Source: Welwitschia mirabilis
Taxonomy: Eukaryota; Gnetophyta; Gnetopsida; Welwitschiales
Length of the DNA: 64,000 bases
Assembly (NCBI GenBank): GCA_051453625.1
Contig: JBOZIK010000001.1
Span: 5,895,158-5,959,157, forward strand
Reading direction: 5' to 3'
Part shown: in pieces, positions 1 to 11,458 of the stretch
Position numbering within the stretch: the first letter of the stretch is position 1
Layout of the letters: each line of letters starts with the position of its first letter
Made by a program: the position numbers and the translations under genes
Notes under the pieces: generated by a model
Seen by the model: only the letters and a program-made list of their open reading frames with translations
Told to the model about the DNA's origin: nothing
The model's database searches: none

Positions 1-1010
1 GACTTGGAATAGGTAAATCATATCTTCTTGATTCAAATCCATGCTTAGACTTAAATTTTAAAAAGCTTCTTAGGTACTTTAAACCTATCTTAATCACTTA
101 ATCAATGGAGTTTCTTTCAAATCGTTGGATCTCAAATTATACCATTAATGCCTCCCATGCTCAAAATCAAGCTTTGAATGCAATTTATGTTTTAAATCCT
201 TTATATTATGAATTTAATAAGAGATTATTTTTCCATGAGTTATATGAATTTTTTATCTCTTATATTATTGCTAAATCTTATAAAGATAAAATGTCATGTG
301 ATTATGATAAATGAAAAAAGTTTTATTTCTATAATGAAAATCTATGTCTTGAATCAAATAATAGAAAACTTCTTAATCTTACTAGGAATTCTAAAGAGTC
401 CTCAAGATCTTCTTGCATGCTTTTTTTGAGTATCTGCTCGCATGTATTTTATAATGATGATTATTATTCACAATGTTTTCATAAGAGATTATTTATCGAT
501 AACACTTATCACTTCTTTACCTCTTATTTGAATTTTTAAATTTGTGCTATCAAAGTTTTATCATTCTATTCTTTCTTCCTCCAATTGATTATTATTATAC
601 ACCTTTATGTTTTATCAATGGTGAATATCTGGTTTCAGCCTTATTTTTTTGAAATATTGCAATATCCTAAGATTATGGCCCTCAAACAATCTTTCTTTCT
701 TTTCAATAAAATTATTAAAAAGATTTTAAGATTTGAATAAAATTTATTTTTATTTTGCTTTGGTATTTGCTTTTGGTTTCATGATTGTTATGCTTTTTTG
801 TTTTTTATCTTTATTTTAAGTAATAAATTAATCTCTAGATGTTTAGGTCCTTACCTTATTAAGAAAGTACATTTTAAATAGATCTATTAAAATTTCTAAC
901 TTAACCATTAAAGAAATTTAGAAAGTTAATGGACAAAGGTTGAAAATATATGAGTAACCTTCTAATGTCAACATGATAGAAGCGCTAGCCTTATAGGTTC
1001 CCATTGATGA
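1..1010 (+). pseudogene. Element copy A: unknown coding-like segment fused to an integrase C-terminal tail
   Basis: One frame runs from before 105 to about 930 with only three stops (near 312, 537 and 746). The last part (about 813-890) reads SNKLISRCLGPYLIKKVH, which resembles the C-terminal end of Athila/Tat-type Ty3/gypsy integrase (family pattern: K-L-x-S-R-W-x-G-P-x-x-V). The roughly 230 residues before it do not resemble the integrase core and I do not recognise them. They contain a loose tandem duplication: a block like NPCLDLNFKKLL followed by FNKRLFFHELYEFFISY, then NENLCLESNNRKLL followed by FHKRLFIDNTYHFFTSY. Copies B, C and D share the segment. The element continues left of the window. 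It is non-functional. What is seen: shared frame and integrase tail. What is inferred: one ancestral fused ORF. Confidence 0.6.
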
Positions 1011-2635
1011 GGAGAGCTTATTACCTATCATTGCCTAAATTTTATCTTAACTTATTCCTTTGGAGGCCATTATGATATCACTTGATCATCTTTCAAATAT
1101 GACTTATGTATTTATTTCATTTTCATAACTTATCTTTGACTTAGGATTTTTATAATGGTAAAATTAGATTCACCCAATCTTAAGACATTTATACAACTAT
1201 TAACTTCATTTTTAAAGGGAGATGCTTTATTTTTAATGTTTTTCTTAATGATGAAAAGGTATTAAATTATTTAATGATGTTATTTTCTATCTTTTATCTT
1301 ATTACTTCACCTTCAACTCCTGAGGAATTTGATCATGTGGAATGTTCTTATATTATGAATTAAAAAAAAAATAAAGAAAGAAATAAAAGAAGTAAAATAA
1401 AATGATGATGTTTTATCATAAGTACACTAGGGCAAATTTTCCTAACAGGAGCCTTTTGCAATGTAATATGGTAGCTGTGGAAACTTCACTGGGATGTTAG
1501 TTGGTTATGCTTCATGGGTTCTTACTTCTCTAAATGTGGTTGTAGTCTTTTCATTATGGATAATAAAATAATAAAAACTTTGAGGCTATGGGATTAATGA
1601 TATATCTGATATCATCAGAGGCATTGTTTATTTTCTAGACTATTAGACTTTCTACATGATTATTTCATTTCTAAGGATTTAAATGTTTGTTTTAACATAT
1701 AAGTAGGTGAGTTCGTTTTTGAGCAATTATTTGATCTTATCACTTATTATTTAGATCATTTTATTTTTAGAATCGTCATAACCACTGCCTTATTGAATGG
1801 AATTTTACATCTTTATACATTTAGTCATGCATTTTTAAATCAAGTGATGTTATGATTTCTTCTATGGAAATTTGCTAAGTTAAAATTTAGGGTAGATAAG
1901 CTATCTTATTTATGTTTCTTATGTCCATTATTTTTATTTTTTTCATTATCCAATTGGTTATTGCAAAGATATTTTGGTATTTTTTTTATCATGTTAGAAC
2001 CTTAACATTTAATGATTTCCTTGTCAAGTTTTTAATAAAGGGTTAATTTCTTGTCTAGATGACTTTCTTTATAAATTTATGATGATAAATTTTAGTCTTT
2101 TGGAGTTTTAAATAATGTTCATAATTATTTTTGTCAAGGAACATTTATTGGATACTTATGGATCTACTTCATCCTAGTTAGCATATTTTCATTATCTGCT
2201 CCTTTCAAGATTATTAGAATATTCACCGCTTCTTTATTTTTCAAATCTAAGATCTCTACACTAAACTTTGTACTTAATTCATCAATTGTTCAAATTTGAA
2301 AAATACTCATCATCCACCTTCTCATTTCCACTTAATGTATTTGCTTCATCAGCTAATATAGGATGTATTATTTTTCATGAGGAAGAATAAGACTCATTTT
2401 TAGGACCCATTTTTATAATTTTTGGGTTATTTCATAGCTTTCATAAGAAATAATTTTTTTACAATTTTCACTTCATATACATGATGCATTACATGTTATT
2501 TTACATGTAATATGCTTGAAATTATTTATGTTTCTTTTTTTTAATTTTCAAATCAAATTTTTAATGTAATTTGACTTGTAATTATAGTTGTTTATTTAGT
2601 ATTTATCAAGGATTGACAAAGGCTAAGTGAGGGGC
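1011..2635 (+). other. 3' non-coding region of copy A, ending in a polypurine tract
   Basis: This AT-rich region separates the integrase-like tail from the LTR. It has no reading frame, but it aligns by eye with 12567-14132 (copy C), with part of copy B, and in reverse with copy D and about 48186-50300. A landmark near 1440-1530 (TATGGTAGCTGTGGAAAC, then TGCTTCATGGG) recurs in all of them. The end, 2621-2635, is GGCTAAGTGAGGGGC. This purine-rich tract sits directly before the LTR, as a plus-strand primer should, and is seen again before the LTRs at 14133, 48162 and 61162. Confidence 0.65.
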
Positions 2636-3848
2636 TATGATATGTTACTAAATTGTACATATTTGATGGGGTGTTATGAGCTAATTTATAGGACACTTAT
2701 ATAGGTTTATATGCAATTCTGAAGATTATGGAGAGCTAAAGAATGATTACTAAAATACACAATTCTTAACATATTCAAAGGGCTTTTAGGAACTTTCTGA
2801 TGTTCAATGCTTTGGAAGAAGATCAATGATCTAAAAGGTAGACTTTTCTTTGATTGAAATGATAAGGAGGGCTATCATTCCCTCTATCATTCCAACATAT
2901 ATAGGATGATAACCATTTACAAGCCAAATTAGATGCTAACATGGACTAGAGCTTTAAACAATGGAGACCACTTTTGTTAAGATGTCATCCCCCATGCTAT
3001 CCCCATGACATGCAAGATGACAATTCATAATTCATGTATCATTATTTTCTTCGTCATCCCCACAAAAGTTAGAATGACACTTGAAATGGCTATCTGACCT
3101 TCATTTGTTTCATCTATTTCTTTACTTGATTTGAGCATGTTTTTTAATGCACTTTGTGTGATGGTTTTGTCTATTTGCCCTATGAATAAATCCATCCTTT
3201 GACTCTCTTATCCATATTCAATGCACTAAACATTCTCGTGATAGGAGAATGAAGGGAGGGAGATTCATCTTGTGAGTTATAAAGAGACACTTCCTTGGTG
3301 AAGGGCTATTTTTCCTCCATTAAGACTCAGCTATTTTATAACCTAAATGCTAATTTAATTCTTAATATAAAACTATATTTCTCTTTTATACATTTATACT
3401 ATTAATTTCCCTTGTGATTTATGTTATTATTGATTCTGTGACAGTTTCATTAATGATATAAGTCTTAAGGGCAACCTTTATTAAGATTGATAAAAGTAGT
3501 TTTTCTTATGATTTATGTTGTTATTTATTTGGTGATAGCCTCATTGATGATATAGGTCTTAAGGGTAGCCTTCATTAATGTTAATAAAACTAGTTTAAAA
3601 TCATTTTTGCATTAGATTTATTCAACTCACTTGATAGCCTAAGTTAGTCTTAGTTAATGAGAATCTACCTGGATGATTTATGTTATACAAGGCTAATCTT
3701 CCCAACAAGTTAATTCAGTAATCGAATAAGTTGCATTTGCATGGCATTGCATATATATTTTTTTGCATTGTTCCTAAGTTTTTAATACCATATTCTGTTG
3801 GAATCAATTCTTCTTCTTCTCTCACACACCTTCAATGGGTTTACAACA
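2636..3848 (+). repeat. LTR of the Athila/Tat-like family, copy A (about 1.2 kb)
   Basis: The start follows a polypurine tract. The end, TTACAACA, is followed by a decayed primer-binding site. The length of about 1213 bp agrees with the minus-strand LTR at 46943-48162 (1220 bp). Termini deduced from the better copies are TGTTGC...GCAACA. Alignable blocks with LTR C (14133-15143) include the region after 2650, the segment AACATTCTCGTGATAGGAGA near 3231-3250, and the AAGGGCAACCTTTATTAAG block near 3470. The TATA position carries TATGAATA (3181-3188), a decayed form of TATAAATA in LTR C. Several TCATCC/GGATGA-type palindromes lie in U3 at about 2870-3080. Internal sequence flanks it on both sides. 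Confidence 0.75.
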
Positions 3849-4080
3849 TTTGAGATACTAAAGTATTATATTTTGTAATATATATTTTGATTAATAAGAT
3901 ACAGTAAAACTTAAAGAATTATAAAAATATGCACTGCAATACTATGGTTTTAACACATTATCATCCCTCATATCATCTAGAAAATAGCCCTAGGATAACT
4001 CTCAGAAAATATCAAACTGTCATCCCTGATTATTATCTAGATGACTAGACGGATGATGGACTTCTCAAAAAAAAATTCAA
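3849..4080 (+). other. Primer-binding site remnant and leader of the Athila/Tat-like family
   Basis: Just after the LTR end, TTTGAGATACTAAAG aligns with the better primer site of the minus-strand element (TGACATCATTGTCAGGAA). The following ATTAATAAGATAC and ATATGCACTGCAATAC are shared with the sequence after LTR C (15144-15203). At 3961-4055 lies a block with paired TCATCC and GATGATGG motifs. The same block appears at 63683-63795 and, in part, in the leader of the minus-strand element at about 55785-55815. This makes LTR A look like a 5' LTR, although a 3' end also precedes it. Confidence 0.5.
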
Positions 4081-6524
4081 AAAAATTGAAGTTAGAGCAA
4101 AGGTAATGAGTTAATAACAATAACAGTGAGGCTTTAAAAAGTTATTATTAAGCCTAAAAGATGTGTAAAAGATAAGAAATCGTTACTAACAAAGGATGAA
4201 AAAGAGATGAACTCAAGGTAGAAAAAGGCATGTTAGGATAGGGTAGTGATAATGCACCAAGTAGGAAGAAGTAATGCTAATAAATTTTTTTTTTCAAATG
4301 TTTCTAAACTCAAAATCATTCAAAGTGGCAAGTGAATATCCCAAAAATAAAAAAGACACTAAAAGAACATAGGAGAGAAATTATCATTATGAACTAAAAG
4401 AACATCATTTATCAAAGTGCTAAAAGAAGGTTAATCGCTATGGATAAAAACTATGAATGAAAAGAAAAATAATAAGAAAACCATTAAATGATTAAGTCCT
4501 AAATATTTGTAATGAAAAAGTACAAATTACTTATTATAAAATTACTTAATGAATAATGCATAACATAATGTAGAAACTTATAAAGTACCACTTGAATAGG
4601 TATTGATTATGATGATTCCACCTGGATTTAACATTTTCAATTAATGAATGACAAGTTCAAAAGCCATTCAGAGATGGACTCACCTAGTTACACAATAAAA
4701 CATATCGAAATCCTAAAAAGTAAAAAGAGCAGGTGAGAGTACTTATGCTTTATGAGTCTAGAGAATAAGCAATGCCTCTAATGACACTATAGAAATTACT
4801 AATTACATAAGGACCCATGAAGCATGGCTAACTGATCCTCTAATGGAATTTCCATAAATACAAACACTACTAAAAGTTATTCTTAATAAAATGTACTCTG
4901 GTGTGATAAGGTTTTTAGCTTAGATACAAAAGATCATGATCATTTTTTTTTCCAAATGATACAAAATAAATTCTAATGACCAAATACTCTTAAGGATGAG
5001 GGTGAAGTAGTGAGATGATAAACATAAAAGAACACATCCAAAAAACAAAAGACTTACACCTTTGAGAGAAACATGAGAAGCAAGGCATCATCCTTCAAAA
5101 TAAAATTTATAGACATACAAATGTCTTAAGATTGAGTGAATTCAATCTTACCAGTTTGAAATGCCTAAGTAAAGAATTATTAATTATGATAACTTTATAA
5201 ACTAATACATAAGTTAATCTAAAGATGTTCAAATAATAGCATGACATCTACCAAAGGAATCACCTAAGGAAGAATTCAAATAATGGTAGGAGGAATTTCG
5301 AAATAACTTCTTCTATCATGTTCAAGATTTAATTGGTAGGTAACTCATGGAGTTTTAACCCTTATCCATTAACTTTCTGAATTTCCCTAGTATTCAAATT
5401 GAAAATCTTAACTAAGCCATTAGAATGTACTTTTTCTAAAAGATAAGAACCTAACCCTTTATAGGTTATCTTGTTTTTTAAAATATGGCACATAAAAATA
5501 AAAACCAAAGACAAAAACATATCAATATAAAATAAGAAGAAAATACCAAAACAAGCTTAAACAAGTTTTATTTGGTTCTAACACTTTATTTAAAAGAGAA
5601 AGAATCATTTATTATTCTAAGGCTATGATCCTAGGTATTGTACTTTGTTGGGGAAAAAAAGAAGTAAATAAAATAGAAGACAATTGATAAAACATAAAAT
5701 ATATACAATCATTTTTGAGTAAAATCAATTAGAGGTAAAGATACTAAAAGGATAAAACCTTAATAGCAGAAATTTAAAAATTTAAATAAGAGATGAATAA
5801 GTAATAAATTTCATTGAAAAATAATCTCTTATTGAGTCAACATAAATCATGATTATCATTACATAATTCATGCAAGAAACTACTCAAAGAAAATATCAAA
5901 TAAGTTTTTAAAGGCTTTTTAGAATGTTTAATAAGATTAAAAAACTTCCTAACATTCAACTCAAAATATGGATTTTCATTAAAGAGGTAAGGCTTTCCCT
6001 AATTAATATGACCAAATATTACTTTATTTCTACAAAATTTATTAATAATATAATCTCTTATCAAAGTCTTATAAACTCGTGGTATAAAGAACTTAAAACA
6101 TAGATCTAATTCAATGATTAAAAATAAAAGTCATTAATGACACTATTAAGGATTCAAAAAATTTGAGGAAACTTCTTAGGATGACTGATTAAGTAGTTTT
6201 AACATATTTAAAAATCTCCCTAACATTTAATTATCAGCATGGATTACTACTAAGAAGATAAGGTTTACCCTAATTTATAGTTTCAAGATATCTTAGAGTT
6301 ATACTTTTGAAAAGAGTAATCATTAAAGGCACAAGGTAAAGTGGATTTGGTAAAAGAGAAAAGGATGTTAGTTTGAGTACCACATGGAGTTTTAAAATAA
6401 AGAGATTAAGAGATATTAGAAATAGACTTCTCAAGGTTATGTATTTCATTAAAATCAAGAAAAGAGATGTGATTTTGAGAATTACATGAATGTTCAAATG
6501 GAAGATATGAAAAAATATTACCCT
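4081..6524 (-). pseudogene. Element copy D: same 3' module as A, B and C, inverted
   Basis: Read on the minus strand, 6524-5480 carries the unknown coding-like segment seen in copy A, including the duplicated pattern (ENPYFELNVRKFFNLIKHS, then LNKRLFFNEIYYLFISY). About 5480-5300 is the integrase-like tail, with VLIF-KK-VHSNG, then REIQKVNG-like text broken by stops. About 5300-4081 corresponds to the 3' non-coding region, including the TTCATGGG landmark near 4815. Copy D extends further upstream than A; that extra part (6497-6270) contains GTQTNILFSFTKS-like text. No polypurine tract or LTR follows at its left end, where it meets the leader of LTR A. The right end is cut by an assembly gap. 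It is non-coding today. Confidence 0.6.
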
Positions 6525-6624
6525 NNNNNNNNNNNNNNNNNNNNNNNNNNNNNNNNNNNNNNNNNNNNNNNNNNNNNNNNNNNNNNNNNNNNNNNNNNNN
6601 NNNNNNNNNNNNNNNNNNNNNNNN
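6525..6624. other. Assembly gap (100 N)
   Basis: Exactly 100 N, which usually denotes unknown size. Copies D (minus) and B (plus) face each other across it, so sequence on the two sides is roughly inverted. Reading frames spanning it are artefacts. Confidence 0.95.
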
Positions 6625-8245
6625 TGCTAATTAAAAAAAGCCTTATTTTCTTATTGAAAATCCATATCTTGAGTTGAATGATAAAAAGCTTCTTAATTTT
6701 ATTAGACATTCTAAAGAGCCCTCAAAATCCTCTTGGATATTTTCTTTGAATACCTCCTTGCATGAATTTTATAATAATACTTATAGTTAATGATGTTTTA
6801 ATAAGATATTGTTTCTCAATGACATTTATCACATTTTTATCTCTTGATTGAATTCTACAATTTTTGCTGTCAAAGTTTTATCTTTCTACTCTCTCTTCTT
6901 TCAATTGATTTTACTCAAAAATGATTGTATATCTTTTATTTTTTATCAATTGGTAATTATTTGGTTTGGTTCTTATTTCTCTGAAAGACTATAATATCTT
7001 AAGATCATAGCCTTTGAAACAAATCTTTATTTTTCTCTCTTTTTAATAAAAGTTTTGAATAGATTTTAAGATTTGAATAAAATTTATTTTTAGTTCGCTT
7101 TGATGTTTCCTTTTTACTCTTATGTTTTTATGATTTTAACTTTGGTTCTTATTTTAAGCAATAAGTTAATATCTAGATGGTTAGATCCTTATCTTAGCTT
7201 TTAAAAAGTATATTCTAATAGCTATGTTGAGATTTTTAATTTAATCACTAAATAAATTCAGAAAGTTAATGGACAAAGGTTGAAAATATATGAGTAACAT
7301 TCTGATATAAACATGATAGAAGTACTAGCCTTAGAGGTTTCACTTGATGAGGAGGACTTTTGCCCTACCATTTTATAAATTTTCTCTTAGATTTTTCCTT
7401 TAAAGACCATTAGGACATCACTTGATCATATTTCGGACATAACTTATTTATTTATTTTCATGACTAGTCTTTAACTTGGGAATTTTACAGTGGTAAGATT
7501 AGATTCATCTAATCTTAAGACATGCACATGTTCATGAACTTTAGTTTGAAAGAAGATGCTTTATTTTTTAATGTTTTTCTCAATGATGAAAAGATCTTAA
7601 ATTGTTTAAGGGCGTTCTTTTCTTTCTTTTATCCTATTACTTCATCTCTATTTTATGGAGTGTTTGGTTAATAAGTGAAATAATATAATGATGTTTTATA
7701 TTTAAGATAGCTCAAAAACATGGTCACCATTATGTTCTACTACACATACATTAGGGCAAATTTTTCCAATAGAGGCCTTTGTTAGTGTAATATGGTAGTT
7801 GTGAAAACTCTACTAAGAGGTCAATTGGCCATGCTTCATGGGTCCTTACTTCTTTGACTATGTTTTGCACTTCCCTCATCATGAATAGTTAGATAATAAA
7901 ATAATAAGAAACTTGGAGGCTACAAGATCTATGGTATTGTTGATGTCATCAAAGGAATTACTTGTTTTCTAGACTCTTAGTCTTTTCACATGATCATTTT
8001 ATTTCTAAAGATTTAGATGCTTGTTTTGAGATGTAAGTAGGGAAGTCTATTTTTCAGTAACTCTTTGGTATTATCACTTATTTTTTAAAGCATTTGATTT
8101 TTAGCATTGTTATAATCACTTCCTTATTCAATGGAATTTTTTATACATCAAGTCATGCATTTTAAAATTAAGTAATGTTATGATTTCTTCCATGAGAGTC
8201 TACTAAGTTAAAATTTAGGATAAGTAGGCTATTTTCTTTATGTTG
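6625..8245 (+). pseudogene. Element copy B: unknown segment, integrase tail and 3' region
   Basis: The sequence begins inside the unknown coding-like segment at the second repeat unit (KKPYFLIENPYLELNDKKLL at about 6633-6690) and continues in the same frame, with several stops, to SNKLISRWLDPYL near 7160-7200. That is the Ty3/gypsy integrase C-terminal signature. From about 7375 it follows the same 3' non-coding region as copies A and C (the TATGGTAGTTGTGAAAAC landmark near 7790). It breaks off at a gap before reaching a polypurine tract or LTR. Base composition and decay match copies A and C. It is non-functional. Confidence 0.65.
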
Positions 8246-8345
8246 NNNNNNNNNNNNNNNNNNNNNNNNNNNNNNNNNNNNNNNNNNNNNNNNNNNNNNN
8301 NNNNNNNNNNNNNNNNNNNNNNNNNNNNNNNNNNNNNNNNNNNNN
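8246..8345. other. Assembly gap (100 N)
   Basis: The retroelement copy on the left and the less AT-rich, exon-bearing island on the right are joined only across this gap, so their adjacency is not proven. A further 10-N gap lies at 8797-8806. Confidence 0.95.
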
Positions 8346-8419
8346 TTTGTTGTATTTGTTAAGTATGCTAGCTACTTGTATGTTTGGATTATGATCAACT
8401 TGTTTTCATGAAATTTGAT

Positions 8420-8640
8420 AATAAATTAACAAACCTAAGTTAGATTGTTAGAAGTACCCTAATTTTAGCCACCTCAAAGGCAATGTTGCATTCCTCTCCA
8501 TGAAGGGCTTGTAAAGCTACTTCAAACTCCTAGCCTTAGCTAGTTATTGCTTGTATATCCAAAGACATTAGATTTTTGTTGTAAAATAAGTTCCTTAGTC
8601 CTTCTTCCAAATAATAAACTACATGATTGCTTCTACCTCA
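8420..8640 (-). pseudogene. Exon-like remnant, host-gene type, unidentified
   Basis: The minus strand reads a protein-like stretch of about 55 residues with two stops: EEGLRNLFYNKNLMSLDIQA, then EFEVALQALHGEECNIAFEV, then AKIRVLL. Amino-acid use is balanced (charged residues, alanine, glutamate), unlike the Lys/Ile/Phe/Asn-rich translations of the surrounding transposons. I do not recognise the family. It could belong to the same broken gene as the minus-strand pieces at 9275-10185, but this cannot be shown from sequence alone. Confidence 0.35.
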
Positions 8641-9047
8641 TATGACAAATAAATTTGCAAAGAGATAAGGTGTCTAAAATTTTATATGATAAGTATACTA
8701 ATATTAATTGAAAAACTATACAAATTATCAACACAGAAAAATAGAGATACAAAAGACAAAATAGAATTACTTACCAATCATCTAGGTGACTCAAGCNNNN
8801 NNNNNNGTAATTAAACACTTTTTCATCTTATAGATCTATAATGTTTGACGATTGGTTTGTCTTATCAAGAATAGCAAAAAGCCGCTAGCTAACTAGTAGT
8901 CCTAGCAAATACACTAACATAGTACCTATGATGATGAATAACTAGGATAGAGAACGAAAACAACCATGAGTGATTATTTCTAGCTTTATCGATATTTGTT
9001 TTTCCCTTTGCAACTTCTAAAGTTCTCTCTCATTTGGGTCTCTACAG

Positions 9048-9156
9048 GTACCTTATCCCAAGGTCTTGGTTTAAAGCCAAAGATAACTTGCTTATGATTT
9101 TAGAAGACAAAGGCCGTGATCCAGAGAATTTGGATGATCAAGAAATATACAACTAG
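9048..9156 (+). pseudogene. Beta-galactosidase-like (GH35) exon remnant
   Basis: The frame from 9049 reads YLIPRSWFKAKDNLLMILED, then KGRDPENLDDQEIYN and a TAG at 9154-9156. Plant family-35 beta-galactosidases (cell-wall or apoplastic enzymes releasing terminal galactose) carry a late exon of the pattern Y-H-x-P-R-S-W/F-L-K-P-x-x-N-L-L-V-x-x-E-E-x-G-x-D-P, and this piece follows it closely. It is preceded by a plausible splice acceptor (GGGTCTCTACAG ending at 9047). The catalytic TIM-barrel part is not visible nearby, so this is only a C-terminal fragment. Either an old gene was broken here or an exon was carried in by a mobile element. The match is by pattern memory, not by search. Confidence 0.55.
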
Positions 9157-9274
9157 GAAAAAGATCTCACGCACATAACTTAGTCTATCATAATCCTCTA
9201 ACGATGGCTGATAATTTGCAATAAATAAGAAACCAACTTTTCAAGTTCAATAACCTATGCATTCTTCTACATTT

Positions 9275-9590
9275 GGATATATGTAGGGAAGCCAAATCAA
9301 GCAAGTGGAAACAAACAAAGAAAGCTTTAACTAAGATCATGCTTCTTAAGTTTCTTTCAAAAGAGCATTGGGCATTTTGGTTGTCCTTAGAAATTGAACC
9401 CTTTCCCTCTATTTCTTGTAGAAGACTGAGCCAAGGTGAGCGAGAGTTAATCTACTGGAACAACTCAGGGTTTTGATCTTCCAGAGCCTAGGATCTGTCA
9501 TCATTGTGAAAGTCAGCTTTTGAAAGAGAAGCAACAGAGTCACTGGAAGAAACAGAGACCCTGGATATTTCTGGGTCTTGTGTGAGCTTA
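9275..9590 (-). pseudogene. Exon-like remnant, unidentified, minus strand
   Basis: The minus strand from about 9588 reads LTQDPEISRVSVSSSDSVAS, then LSKADFHNDDRS, a stop, ALEDQNPELFQ, a stop, then INSRSPWLSLLQEIEGKGSI and SKDNQNAQCSFERNL. The serine/aspartate-rich, well-mixed composition looks like a nuclear protein and not like the transposon debris around it. Two in-frame TAG codons make it a pseudogene or mark intron boundaries. It follows the open frame at 9616-10185 on the same strand. I do not recognise the family. Confidence 0.4.
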
Positions 9591-9615
9591 GGAGTGGGCT
9601 AAACAATCTATTATC

Positions 9616-10185
9616 TCATATTAAATGAGGTGTACAAATGAAATGCACACCACAAGTTTCAAATTCTATGCCACATGTCATCACCTCAATGCATGTAGTA
9701 TAGAACTTGGGAGGCAGTTTAGCTTCTTCGGTGAGCTTATGGGCTGCACGGAAACCATTCAAATTTGCAGTGGGAGGAGACATGAGCTCTGAGGAATTGG
9801 ACTTAGGATCCTGAAAATGAAACATCTTAGGATTTGGATCCAATGACTCTGCCAGTTTGCTCTTATTAGGTCTCAGACATTCTCTGACTGCCGATCTAGA
9901 AAAATCAATGTCCTGAGTCATCCTCATCACCGCTTGTGGAGCAAATGCCATTCTTAGTGGACTTCTTGTCTTGAAAGTTCCCCTCTCTTAAACAAATTCT
10001 TCTTCCTCTTTTGCCATTTCCTCTTTTACCAGAAGCTGAAAGCAAAGATGATGATGCAGTAGCAATTTACCAGAAGTCTTTTTTCTAGTTGTATATCTCC
10101 TGATCAAAGCACCACTATTCATCACCATGCCAAGATTAACAAACGTATTATCAGCAATACAAAAGTTAAGCTGTACAAATTGCAT
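9616..10185 (-). pseudogene. Broken host-type ORF of about 190 codons with one internal stop, unidentified
   Basis: A single minus-strand frame covers the whole interval with one TAA at 9988-9990. The upstream half ends in KEEMAKEEEEFV. After the stop come ERGTFKTRSPLR and MAFAPQAVMRMTQDIDFSRS; further on it has VRECLRPNKSKLAESLDPNP, SPPTANLNGFRAAHKLTEEA and KLPPKFYTTC. The frame is notably less AT-rich than its neighbours. A polypyrimidine-rich acceptor-like site (TTTGTACAG) lies just inside 10185, so the true exon may begin near 10176. Whether the stop is real, an assembly error or an intron edge is open. No known domain is recognised. It is the best candidate host-derived coding sequence in the window. 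Confidence 0.45.
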
Positions 10186-10589
10186 AGATCTGAGCTAGAA
10201 ATACACAATCACAAAAATAGGACAAGGATCAGAAAAAAGGCACATATCTCTTTCTTGCACCCCAACATCCTCCAGAACATTGCAAATTCCTCAAGGCTCT
10301 GCATCTGAATCAAAGAGATTGCAAATTCTGCTCTTTTTCATCACGTCCCTATTGCGCACACACTGATTGTTTCCAGACATAGTCAATCTAGACCAGCTGA
10401 TAAGTTACTGATCCAAGCTTCTGTTAGTACAGTAATGGTGGCTCTTGAATTTTCTGAGAAGTGTGCATCAATTCATTTTATTTTCAAGTTCAAAATCTTG
10501 CCTGCTTCTTATGGGTATCTGATTCCATATCTAAAATATCTGTTCAGATTCATCATAGCATGGTTCTGATGTCTACTAAAGCATAAGCT

Positions 10590-10670
10590 AATGACGCTTT
10601 CGGCTACTGGACTCTCACCATCTAAGGTGCAGGACTCTGACTGCTTCGCTTAGCGGCACAACGAAGTACT
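10590..10670. other. GC-rich structured island, possibly organelle-derived
   Basis: About 80 bases are far richer in G+C than anything else here and contain many CpG dinucleotides. On the minus strand they include GGTGAGAGTCCAGTAGCCGA and GCCGCTAAGCGAAGC, which look like parts of a folded RNA such as an organellar group II intron or rRNA. I cannot identify the source. It may be a recent insertion of mitochondrial DNA into the nucleus. Confidence 0.3.
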
Positions 10671-11458
10671 ATTCAAATTTGTCCAAATTCCTATGCTATG
10701 TTAATTTAAAAAGAAACTTGGCAACTAAAAGTTGCTTTTCATTAGAGAGATGGGTCTTTGTTCATCTTTATTCAAAATCTCGAGTTGTTATTTAATTTTT
10801 TAATTAGCTTAATGTTATGATTAGCTTTATAATATTAATCTTTTTCAAACATAAAATCTTGTTCTTGATTCATGGTACATGATTTGAGTAGAAATTGGAA
10901 AAGCAGAATTTTTAAATAAATTTTATTCCTTAAATATTTTTTTGGAATTAAACTCGAACGATCATCTTTACAAATATTCTATTACAAAATTTTTCTCATA
11001 AAATTCATGTTAATGAAAAATGGGTTTGAATTTGTGATGCATCCTTTTATAATTTAAACCTTGTCGTGTTAAATTATTTCCTTTTGAATAAAAGTGTTTT
11101 AAAGCATTTGCATTTTATTGTCAAAATATTAAATTTTATCAACACACTTTGTAGGAAATATCATTTTATCTAATTTTATGAAATATTTAACTTAATTGCA
11201 CATTTTTGGTTTTAGCTCATTTATTATTTTATCTAATTTTATCAACAACATTTGTTTAAATTTATTTTTGTTTTAGCTCATTGCCCTTTTTGGAATATGG
11301 CTTATGACTTTGGTTTGCACCTTTGGAGGCATGATCTTCCCTTTCTCCATCCTCTAACCACCCACTCCTAAAGAAATTCTCTAAGAAAAGAGTATCTGGG
11401 AAGTCAATGTAGGTCATGTCTATTGAATAATTAATTCCCTAATTATTTTAACTAAAAT
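10671..11458. other. AT-rich stretch without recognised genes
   Basis: Both strands are full of stops. Short imperfect direct repeats occur near 11165-11250 (TTTTATCTAATTTTAT twice). Nothing links this stretch to the elements on either side. Confidence 0.5.

Noticed and set aside
6486-6709. Overlapping frames on both strands of 63 codons
   Set aside because: They cross the 100-N gap between inverted copies D and B.
10590-10670. Possible tRNA or rRNA gene
   Set aside because: No cloverleaf and no confident rRNA landmark; kept only as a candidate organellar insert.
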